DNA from: Methylovulum sp.
GTDB lineage: Bacteria > Pseudomonadota > Gammaproteobacteria > Methylococcales > Methylomonadaceae
Reading direction: 5' to 3'
Length of the DNA: 5,368 nt
Assembly: GCA_028713595.1 (NCBI GenBank)
Contig: JAQTNZ010000224.1
Coordinates: 1-5,368, forward strand
Part shown: positions 1-4,864 of the stretch, in pieces
Numbering within the stretch: the stretch's first letter is position 1
How the letters are laid out: each line of letters starts with the position of its first letter
The notes under the pieces: generated by a model
The model's database searches: none
What the model was told of the DNA's origin: nothing
The model's input: the letters and a program-made list of their open reading frames with translations, nothing else
Program-made: the position numbers and the translations under genes

Positions 1-116
1 GAGTTGTTGGTATTGATCATTTTGGTGAATCAGCTCCAGCAGGGCAACTATTTAAAGAGTTCGGTTTTACTGTTGAAAATGTAGTGATGAACGTAGAAGC
101 GGTACTTCAGAACTAA
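1..116 (+). CDS. tkt: Transketolase, C-terminal end (partial)
   Basis: This is the 3' end of a gene that begins before the window; the reading frame starts at base 3 and stops at TAA 114-116. The 37 visible residues contain FGESAPAG followed by [13 protein letters not shown]. These closely match the extreme C-terminus of bacterial transketolases; from memory, E. coli TktA has FGESAPAELLFEEFGFTVDNVV. Transketolase is a cytoplasmic thiamine-diphosphate enzyme that moves two-carbon units between sugar phosphates in the pentose phosphate and ribulose monophosphate cycles. The thiamine-binding and catalytic regions lie outside the window, so intactness cannot be judged. The same-strand transaldolase and aldolase downstream belong to the same carbon-rearrangement pathway, which supports the call. 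Confidence 0.9.
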   Translation, partial: VVGIDHFGESAPAGQLFKEFGFTVENVVMNVEAVLQN

Positions 117-148
117 AATTATAGACTATTTGCATAGCTTAACTCATG

Positions 149-205
149 GGGAGAAAGGACTGACGCGAATAAATGGCCTGTTTATTCTGTCAGTCGTTTT
201 CTCCC
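149..205 (+). terminator. Long imperfect hairpin after tkt (possible terminator or attenuator)
   Basis: Three nested stem segments share one axis. GGGAGAAA (149-156) pairs with TTTCTCCC (198-205), GACTGAC (158-164) with GTCAGTC (189-195), and GAATAAA (167-173) with TTTATTC (181-187). The loop is 7 nt (174-180). Only small bulges interrupt the stem (G157 with G196/T197; G165-C166 opposite T188), giving about 22-23 pairs. The sequence after it is only moderately T-rich, so it is not a textbook intrinsic terminator. It may end or attenuate tkt transcripts, stabilise the upstream 3' end, or act in the leader of the next gene, whose Shine-Dalgarno begins about 16 nt further on. Confidence 0.5.
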
Positions 206-222
206 TATTTCTTCCGACTTAA

Positions 223-228
223 AGGTGA
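223..228 (+). promoter_or_regulatory. Ribosome binding site that selects the GTG start at 234
   Basis: AGGTGA (223-228) matches the Shine-Dalgarno consensus and ends 5 nt before GTG 234. The other in-frame GTG, at 225, lies inside this Shine-Dalgarno and has no ribosome site of its own at proper spacing. The 234 start also puts Met-Lys-Lys at the head of a normal signal peptide. Confidence 0.6.
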
Positions 229-233
229 ACAAC

Positions 234-929
234 GTGAAAAAAAATAATCTTATAAATGGCTTGTTTGCAACCTTATTGATTGCTAGCCCGCTAGCAGGTG
301 CAGATCAGAAATACCCGGCAGCAGATTTCCAACCCCAAGTCGTTTTCCAAGATAGCGACTATATCGCCAAAAATAGCCCGGCCAAAGCAGCACCTGCGGC
401 AAAAGTGGCCCAAGAATCGGCCAGTGATGAAGTGGATTCAAAATATCCGGCCGCTAACTTTAAGCCACAAGTCGTTTATAGCGACCCCAATTATAAACCT
501 AGCGCGTCTTCCGCCAGCGTCGCCGTTCCAGCGGCAGCCAGTGAAGCAAGCGTGGCGATTGAGAACACTAGCGTTGCCGAAACCGCTAAGGCGGAATCAC
601 AATCAAACTACTTGATCGGTTTGATTGGCTTGGGTTTGGTCGGTGCATTTTTGTTTAAGAGCCAATTCAAATGCAGCGGTAAAAAAGCCGCCGCCCCTGT
701 GGCGCCCACCGCCCCTGCGGCTAAAGGCGCTTTGACAGGCGTGGCCAGATACCTGAATAAAGTGTCAGGTACCGGCGTTTCCAGATACTTGGAAAAACAA
801 GTCAAATCAACCGCCCATTCACCTTCTACAGGCGTTGCCAAATATATTGCCAAACAAGTTTCAGTTGCCAAGTCCACAGCGGCCGGTGCAGCGACAGGCG
901 TTGAAAAATATATGCGTAACCGGGGATAA
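234..929 (+). CDS. Unrecognised secreted/membrane protein with periplasmic KYPAA repeats and a cytoplasmic TGV-KYL repeat tail
   Basis: I do not recognise a named family. The product is 231 residues from GTG 234 (234 residues if GTG 225 were used). Residues 1-23 look like a signal peptide: Lys2-Lys3, a hydrophobic core, and an A-G-A cleavage motif before Asp24. If uncleaved, this segment would be a first membrane anchor. Two copies of an 18-residue repeat, KYPAA[DN]F.PQVV[FY] ending in Tyr, lie at 26-43 and 70-87, separated by Ala/Ser-rich linker. A single membrane helix spans about 126-141 and is followed by positive residues (KSQFKCSGKK). This implies a periplasmic N-terminal half and a cytoplasmic C-terminal tail. 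The tail holds four copies of [T]GV[ASE][KR]Y[LIM], at 168, 180, 199 and 221, joined by Ala/Pro/Ser/Lys-rich linkers, and the last copy ends the protein. The next gene starts 3 nt later and carries eleven copies of the same motif, so the two almost certainly work together. No catalytic motif is visible, so an anchoring or docking role is inferred. Confidence 0.85.
   Translation: MKKNNLINGLFATLLIASPLAGADQKYPAADFQPQVVFQDSDYIAKNSPAKAAPAAKVAQESASDEVDSKYPAANFKPQVVYSDPNYKPSASSASVAVPAAASEASVAIENTSVAETAKAESQSNYLIGLIGLGLVGAFLFKSQFKCSGKKAAAPVAPTAPAAKGALTGVARYLNKVSGTGVSRYLEKQVKSTAHSPSTGVAKYIAKQVSVAKSTAAGAATGVEKYMRNRG
309..494 (+). repeat. Two-copy periplasmic KYPAA repeat within the first unknown gene
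   Basis: Codons 26-43 (309-362) and 70-87 (441-494) encode near-identical 18-residue blocks: K-Y-P-A-A, then D or N, F, Q or K, P-Q-V-V, F or Y, and an acidic/Tyr end. The DNA copies differ at many third positions (for example KYP as AAATACCCG versus AAATATCCG). This suggests conservation at protein level rather than a recent duplication. Between the blocks is low-complexity Ala/Lys/Ser sequence. The blocks lie on the predicted periplasmic side. Confidence 0.8.
735..914 (+). repeat. Four-copy TGV-[KR]Y motif array (cytoplasmic tail of the first unknown protein)
   Basis: The 7-residue motif occurs at 735-755 (TGVARYL), 771-791 (TGVSRYL), 828-848 (TGVAKYI) and 894-914 (TGVEKYM). Spacing is irregular (12, 19 and 22 residues start to start). 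Thr/Ser before Gly-Val resembles a helix N-cap, and each motif is followed by a short basic stretch such as EKQ or AKQ. Each could therefore form a short basic amphipathic helix exposing Val, Tyr and Leu. Confidence 0.85.
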
Positions 930-932
930 TCG

Positions 933-1751
933 ATGAACCAAAATTACTTGAGTGGATTTTTTTTCCCCGCAGTGGCTGGCCTGTTCTTTTTTATGAGAAA
1001 ATCGGATGATGATAGGACGCATGAGGAAACTCATATCGCGCCCGCGCCGCCGGTTTATTCTATAGATGCAAGCGGTTTGACCGGTGTGGCTAGATATTTG
1101 GAAAGCCAAAGACGGGCTTTAGAGGTGAGTAAGGAAGAAGCGGAGTCACTCGAAGAGCAAAGAAACACTCAAGTGATTACGGGCGTTGCCAAATACTTGG
1201 AAAAGGCCAAGCAAACGCCCGTCAGTGGTGTCAGCCGCTATATGCTGAAAAAAGCATTGGCTGAGAAAAACGCCCCAAAACCCGCCCCTAAGCCCCAAGC
1301 GACAGGCGTTGCCAAATATTTGAGCAACCAAAAAGAAAAACCTGTTTTAAGTGGCGTGGCAAAGTATCTGAAAAACCAAGAAAGTTTGCCCAAAGCGACC
1401 AAGGTTGCCAAGTATATGGCCAAACAAGCCCTGGCCGCCAAACAGGCAAAACCAGTTATCGCCCATATTGAACTAACGGGTGTGGAAAAGTATCTGAAGC
1501 AACAGGAGAACTTGCCGCAATTGAGCAAGGTTGCCAAGTATATGAAAAAGCAGGCGTTGCTTGCTAAAATGGAAAAGCCGCCCGTGGCAAAGGCACCTGA
1601 ATTGACAGGGGTTGCCAAATACCTGCAAAACCAGGACAGCTTGCCAAAAGTTAGCCGTGTAGCCAAATATATGGCAAGGCAAGCGTTGGCGAGCAAAAAA
1701 ATTGAAATGCTTGAAACCAGCGTCGATAAGTACATGAGGACTCGCGCTTAA
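933..1751 (+). CDS. Unrecognised membrane-anchored protein made of eleven TGV-KYL-type repeats
   Basis: I do not recognise a named family; the product is 272 residues. ATG 933 lies 3 nt after the stop of the preceding gene, with only a weak GGGGA Shine-Dalgarno inside the end of that gene, so translational coupling is likely. Residues 5-21 form one hydrophobic helix rich in Phe/Leu/Gly, with no positive charge before it and Arg22-Lys23 after it. By the positive-inside rule the rest of the chain is cytoplasmic. Eleven copies of [ST][GKRS]V[ASED][KR]Y[LM] begin at residues 50, 83, 98, 124, 140, 156, 182, 198, 225, 241 and 262. From residue 140 they form three regular dyads: a GV-KYL copy followed 16 residues later by a [KR]VAKYM copy that continues into QAL. 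A more diverged dyad is at 83/98. The chain is very Lys/Ala-rich with few acidic residues outside the 60-80 region. The terminal motif (VDKYMRTRA) mirrors the end of the upstream protein (VEKYMRNRG), implying shared origin or partner. No enzymatic motif is visible; a multivalent binding or scaffold role is inferred. Confidence 0.88.
   Translation: MNQNYLSGFFFPAVAGLFFFMRKSDDDRTHEETHIAPAPPVYSIDASGLTGVARYLESQRRALEVSKEEAESLEEQRNTQVITGVAKYLEKAKQTPVSGVSRYMLKKALAEKNAPKPAPKPQATGVAKYLSNQKEKPVLSGVAKYLKNQESLPKATKVAKYMAKQALAAKQAKPVIAHIELTGVEKYLKQQENLPQLSKVAKYMKKQALLAKMEKPPVAKAPELTGVAKYLQNQDSLPKVSRVAKYMARQALASKKIEMLETSVDKYMRTRA
1080..1736 (+). repeat. Eleven-copy TGV-KYL motif array with internal 42-43 residue dyad units
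   Basis: Motif copies run from 1080 to 1736. The clearest higher-order units start at 1350, 1476 and 1605, that is 42 and 43 codons apart. Each contains a GV[AE]KYL motif, a linker with a [DEN][SN]LP core, then a [KR]VAKYM motif followed by [KR]QAL. A weaker copy of the same arrangement starts at 1179. The DNA of the units differs in codon choice while the protein pattern holds, so this is an old repeat kept by selection rather than a fresh tandem duplication. Confidence 0.88.
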
Positions 1752-1785
1752 GTTTTGACGCTCCAGATGTGTGATGTGTGGACTA

Positions 1786-1816
1786 GACAAACAGCATCCT
1801 AAAGATGCTGTTTGTC
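1786..1816 (+). terminator. Perfect 13-bp hairpin after the repeat-protein genes (likely terminator)
   Basis: GACAAACAGCATC (1786-1798) and GATGCTGTTTGTC (1804-1816) are exact inverted repeats around a 5-nt CTAAA loop, 34 nt past the stop at 1751. The following GTTTGTGACGTT is T-rich but has no clean U-tract, so termination may be partial. The hairpin would separate the unknown gene pair from transaldolase, or allow reduced read-through into it. Confidence 0.6.
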
Positions 1817-1891
1817 GTTTGTGACGTTGTGATTTGTAAGGCATTAATGGCAAACGTTCTCCATCCGGCTATTTAACAAACTTACTATTAT

Positions 1892-1898
1892 AAGAAGG
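1892..1898 (+). promoter_or_regulatory. Ribosome binding site of tal
   Basis: AAGAAGG lies 8 nt before ATG 1907, at normal spacing. The preceding spacer from 1817 is AT-rich, but I could not identify a convincing sigma-70 promoter in it. Confidence 0.7.
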
Positions 1899-1906
1899 CA
1901 CTAATT

Positions 1907-2893
1907 ATGGCAAAAAATTTACTTGAACAGCTTAAAGAAGTCACTGTTGTTGTAGCGGATACCGGAGACATCCAGGCGATTGAAAAGTTTACACCTAGGG
2001 ATGCAACCACTAACCCTTCGTTGATTACTGCGGCCTCACAAATGCCACAGTATCAGGATATTGTTGACGGCACATTGAAAGGTGCAAGAGAATCTTTAGG
2101 TGCCGATGCGACCTCCGCGCAAGTGGTGTCATTGGCTTTTGACCGTTTGGCGGTTTCTTTCGGCCTGAAAATTCTGGAAATCATTCCTGGCCGTGTGTCC
2201 ACCGAAGTTGACGCGCGTTTGTCTTTTGACACTGACGCGACCATTGCTAAAGGCCGTGAGCTGATCGCCCAATATGAAGCCGCCGGCATTTCCCGCGAAC
2301 GCGTATTGATTAAAATCGCCGCTACTTGGGAAGGTATCCAAGCCGCCGCCGTTTTAGAAAAAGAAGGCATCCACTGCAACCTGACCTTGTTGTTTGGTTT
2401 GCACCAAGCGATTGCTTGCGCAGAGAACGGCATCACGCTGATTTCGCCTTTTGTGGGCCGTATCCTCGACTGGTACAAAAAAGACACGGGTCGCGATTCA
2501 TACCCTGCGGCGGAAGATCCAGGCGTATTGTCCGTGACTGAAATCTATAACTATTATAAAAAATTCGGTTACAAAACTGAAGTTATGGGCGCGAGCTTCC
2601 GTAACATCGGTGAAATCACCGAATTGGCCGGTTCCGACCTGTTGACCATTGCCCCCTCCCTGTTGGCGGAACTGCAAGCGACTGAAGCTGATTTGCCACG
2701 CAAGTTAGATCCAGAGCACGCGGCGACCTTGACCATTGAAAAAATTGAAGTCACTAAAGACGTGTTTGATGCGATGCACGCAGAAAACCGTATGGCGACC
2801 GACAAGTTGGCGGAAGGCATCAACGGCTTTACTGTTGCCTTGGAGTCATTGGAAAAATTGTTGGCTGAACGTCTGGCCACATTGGAAGGCTAA
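1907..2893 (+). CDS. tal: Transaldolase (TalB type)
   Basis: Transaldolase transfers a dihydroxyacetone unit from sedoheptulose 7-phosphate to glyceraldehyde 3-phosphate, giving erythrose 4-phosphate and fructose 6-phosphate, in the cytoplasm. The 328-residue product has the usual length of the long TalB-like family and aligns with E. coli TalB from end to end from memory. Family signatures are present: [25 protein letters not shown], the Schiff-base lysine in LIKIAATW (Lys136, equivalent to Lys132 of TalB), [19 protein letters not shown] and VMGASFRN. Other active-site residues are conserved at Asp18, Asn36, Glu100, Thr160 and Ser180. The gene is intact. It precedes class II aldolase by 95 nt on the same strand and follows transketolase on the other side of the two unknown genes. 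This fits a ribulose monophosphate / pentose phosphate rearrangement cluster. Whether it is cotranscribed with the upstream genes is uncertain because of the hairpin before it. Confidence 0.97.
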   Translation: MAKNLLEQLKEVTVVVADTGDIQAIEKFTPRDATTNPSLITAASQMPQYQDIVDGTLKGARESLGADATSAQVVSLAFDRLAVSFGLKILEIIPGRVSTEVDARLSFDTDATIAKGRELIAQYEAAGISRERVLIKIAATWEGIQAAAVLEKEGIHCNLTLLFGLHQAIACAENGITLISPFVGRILDWYKKDTGRDSYPAAEDPGVLSVTEIYNYYKKFGYKTEVMGASFRNIGEITELAGSDLLTIAPSLLAELQATEADLPRKLDPEHAATLTIEKIEVTKDVFDAMHAENRMATDKLAEGINGFTVALESLEKLLAERLATLEG

Positions 2894-2908
2894 AAGGTCA
2901 GATACTTA

Positions 2909-2943
2909 AAGCGCCCGCTTGGCTTGGGCCAGGCGGGCAGCTT
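2909..2943 (+). terminator. GC-rich hairpin between tal and fba (attenuator or processing element)
   Basis: GCCCGCTTGGC (2913-2923) pairs with GCCAGGCGGGC (2928-2938) around a TTGG tetraloop, with one G-U pair. The stem extends outward as AAGC (2909-2912) with GCTT (2940-2943) past a bulged A2939. That makes about 15 pairs, starting 15 nt after the tal stop. No U-tract follows directly, so it more likely tunes the tal/fba transcript ratio or protects the tal 3' end than stops transcription fully. Confidence 0.5.
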
Positions 2944-2988
2944 AGGCTTCTTCGGCATTATTTATCAAAATTTAGGACTCTTACTTCA

Positions 2989-4068
2989 ATGTCACAAAAA
3001 ATTTTAGATGTCGTCAAACCGGGTGTGGTCACAGGTGATGACGTACAAAAAATCTTTGCAATTGCCAAAGAAAACAAATTTGCCCTGCCAGCGGTCAACG
3101 TTATCAGCACCGGCTCCATCAATGCCGTATTGGAAGCCGCCGCTAAAGTAAAATCTGCCGTTATCATCCAGTTCTCTAACGGTGGCGCACAATATGTCGC
3201 CGGTAAAGGCCTGAAATTGCCCGGCCAAAACGTGGCTATCTTGGGCGCCATTTCAGGTGCGCAACATGTGCATACGCTTGCGGAAGCTTACGGCGTGCCT
3301 GTTATCCTGCACACTGACCATGCCGCCAAGAGCCTGTTGCCTTGGATTGATGGTTTGCTTGACGCTGGCGAAAAACAGTTTGCCCAAACCGGCAAGCCAT
3401 TGTTCAGTTCACACATGCTGGACTTGTCAGAAGAAAGCCTGGAAGAAAACATCGAAATTTGCGGCCATTATCTGGAGCGCATGTCCAAAATGGGCATGAC
3501 TTTGGAAATTGAATTGGGCGTGACCGGCGGTGAAGAAGATGGTGTTGACAACAGCGGCATGGATCATTCCATGTTGTATACCCAACCGGAAGATGTCGCC
3601 TATGCTTATGAGCATTTGAGCAAAATCAGCGACCGTTTCACCATTGCCGCTTCATTTGGCAACGTCCACGGCGTATATTCGCCCGGCAACGTCAAGCTGA
3701 CCCCGAAAATTTTGGACAACTCACAAAAGTATGTCTCCGAAAAATTTGGTGTTCCGGCCAACACCTTAAACTTCGTGTTCCACGGCGGTTCCGGTTCTTC
3801 TGCCGAAGAAATCAGCGAGTCCATCAGCTATGGCGTTATCAAGATGAACATTGATACCGACACCCAATGGGCGGCTTGGGATGGCATCAGACAGTATTAC
3901 CTGAAAAATGAAGGCTATTTGCAAGGCCAAATCGGCAACCCAGAAGGCGCCGATAAGCCAAACAAAAAGTTTTATGACCCACGGGTTTGGCAACGTGCTG
4001 GCGAAGTCAGCATGATTACCCGTCTGGAACAAGCGTTCCAAGATTTGAACGCGGTCAATAGCTTGTAA
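2989..4068 (+). CDS. fba: Class II fructose-bisphosphate aldolase (FbaA type)
   Basis: This metal-dependent cytoplasmic enzyme cleaves or forms fructose 1,6-bisphosphate from dihydroxyacetone phosphate and glyceraldehyde 3-phosphate. Enzymes of this group may also act on sedoheptulose bisphosphate; that is general knowledge, not shown here. The 359-residue product has the same length as E. coli FbaA and is highly similar throughout. Visible signatures include FALPAVN, QFSNGGA, ILHTDHAAK (catalytic Asp110, zinc ligand His111), TLEIELG (Glu175), TGGEEDGVDN (Glu182/Glu183), FGNVHGVY (His227), FVFHGGSGS (His265) and MNIDTDTQWA. Numbering includes Met1. AGGA at 2974-2977 is a usable Shine-Dalgarno about 11 nt before ATG 2989. 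The gene is intact, follows tal, and ends just before a strong terminator, so it is the last gene of the plus-strand block. Confidence 0.97.
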   Translation: MSQKILDVVKPGVVTGDDVQKIFAIAKENKFALPAVNVISTGSINAVLEAAAKVKSAVIIQFSNGGAQYVAGKGLKLPGQNVAILGAISGAQHVHTLAEAYGVPVILHTDHAAKSLLPWIDGLLDAGEKQFAQTGKPLFSSHMLDLSEESLEENIEICGHYLERMSKMGMTLEIELGVTGGEEDGVDNSGMDHSMLYTQPEDVAYAYEHLSKISDRFTIAASFGNVHGVYSPGNVKLTPKILDNSQKYVSEKFGVPANTLNFVFHGGSGSSAEEISESISYGVIKMNIDTDTQWAAWDGIRQYYLKNEGYLQGQIGNPEGADKPNKKFYDPRVWQRAGEVSMITRLEQAFQDLNAVNSL

Positions 4069-4081
4069 GACCTCGCTTGCG

Positions 4082-4115
4082 AAAAAAGCCGATGCGCTTG
4101 CATCGGCTTTTTTTT
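4082..4115. terminator. Bidirectional rho-independent terminator between fba and yfbR
   Basis: GCCGATGC (4088-4095) and GCATCGGC (4100-4107) form a perfect stem with a GCTT tetraloop. It is flanked by an A-run (4082-4087) and a T-run (4108-4115) that extend the stem and give a U-tract on both strands. It lies 14 nt after the fba stop and 28 nt beyond the stop of the convergent yfbR gene, so it should end transcripts from both sides. Confidence 0.93.
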
Positions 4116-4142
4116 GGCTAAAATTTAAGGCCGATGTTGTCT

Positions 4143-4748
4143 TTAATAGGTTTTCATCAAGCCGTCTAAGGTCAATGTGCAACTGGGGGCGAAAACCTGC
4201 ATAAAAAAGACCACCTCTTCCTGTTCGGACTCGGCAATCCGTTGCGCCAAATGTTCGGCGGCGATTTCAAATTCTAAGTTGCCGGCCTTGAGTTCGGCTT
4301 GGCATTTCAGGTAAGCGGAAATTTTGTCCGCCGCCTTGATAATCTGGATATGCTCTTGTGGCATCTGATCGTGGCTAATCAGCTGCTTAAAATCGCCACG
4401 GATTTCCGGTGGCAGCAACTCCAATAGCTCAATTTCCGCCTGCCGTTCAATCTCCTTATAAGCGTTACGGATTTCTTCGGAATGGTATTTGATGGGAGTG
4501 GGCAAATCGCCGGTGATGACCTCGGTGATGTCATGGTAGAGGGCCGCCGTAGCGATGGCGTTGGCATCGACTTGACCATTAAAATAACGGTTTTTAATCA
4601 GCGCCAAGGTGTGGGCGATCACCGACACCTCCCAACTGTGTTCCATCACATTTTCTTCATGGGCATTGCGTTTTAGCCCCCAACGCTTAATCCAGCGTAA
4701 GCGGGTCAAATAAGCGTAAAAACTGCTGGTTACGGTATCTTTTTTCAT
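4143..4748 (-). CDS. yfbR: YfbR-type HD-domain 5'-deoxynucleotidase
   Basis: The family removes phosphate from deoxyribonucleoside 5'-monophosphates and helps control dNMP pools in the cytoplasm, using a divalent metal. From ATG 4748 the product is 201 residues, close to the roughly 199 of E. coli YfbR. An in-frame TTG at 4757 would add three residues but has no better ribosome site. The sequence follows YfbR closely: RWGLKRN (Arg22, Trp23), NVMEHSWEV (His37), LYHDITEVITGDLPTPIKY (His72-Asp73, Glu76, Asp81) and KAADKISAYLKC (Asp141). These supply the H...HD...D metal set and the substrate-selecting residues known for the E. coli enzyme. No clear Shine-Dalgarno is visible. The gene converges on fba and shares its terminator, and diverges from the GTPase gene. 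It is probably unrelated in function to the sugar-phosphate genes. Confidence 0.93.
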   Translation of the reverse strand: MKKDTVTSSFYAYLTRLRWIKRWGLKRNAHEENVMEHSWEVSVIAHTLALIKNRYFNGQVDANAIATAALYHDITEVITGDLPTPIKYHSEEIRNAYKEIERQAEIELLELLPPEIRGDFKQLISHDQMPQEHIQIIKAADKISAYLKCQAELKAGNLEFEIAAEHLAQRIAESEQEEVVFFMQVFAPSCTLTLDGLMKTY

Positions 4749-4778
4749 AGCCGACAAAAGTGGTTACAACAAGTACCC

Positions 4779-4784
4779 ATCATA
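4779..4784 (-). promoter_or_regulatory. Possible -10 element of yfbR
   Basis: Read on the minus strand, this is TATGAT (5 of 6 matches to the sigma-70 -10). It sits about 30 nt before the ATG at 4748, with a poor TTTAAT-like -35 about 17 nt further upstream. It is a weak candidate that rests on position and one hexamer. Confidence 0.25.
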
Positions 4785-4864
4785 AAGTGATTGTTCGGCG
4801 AATTAAAGCCATATCTGCTATTCTTGAGCCTGTAACCCTTTTTTTCTACCCTATATTAAATAAC

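Noticed and set aside
225..233. GTG at 225 as the start of the first unknown gene
   Set aside because: It lies within the AGGTGA Shine-Dalgarno that properly serves GTG 234, and the shorter form gives a typical Lys-Lys signal-peptide start. It is not excluded with certainty.
1238..1735. Long minus-strand open frame of 165 codons with a repeated CLAIYLAT-like pattern opposite the second unknown gene
   Set aside because: Its repetitiveness is the antisense reflection of the TGV-KYL coding repeats. The plus frame has coupled translation, a membrane helix and consistent motif conservation, and the antisense frame has no plausible start context.
1080..1736. Regularly recurring short DNA words such as GTTGCCAAATA, considered as a CRISPR array or tandem DNA repeat
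   Set aside because: The repeats are short, diverged at third codon positions, in one reading frame, and separated by coding linkers, not unique spacers. They are protein repeats.
1817..1891. Sigma-70 promoter for tal (TTGTGA at about 1819 with an ATTAAT-like hexamer about 18 nt later)
   Set aside because: Both hexamers match only 4 of 6 positions in AT-rich sequence, so the candidate is no better than chance. It is not listed as a feature.
2326..2541. Overlapping short frames within tal, fba and yfbR on either strand
   Set aside because: They fall wholly within well-conserved enzyme genes and have no recognisable protein features, so they are shadows of the real reading frames.
4749..4757. 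TTG at 4757 as the start of yfbR
   Set aside because: It is a rare start codon without a ribosome site. The ATG three codons later gives a length matching the family.
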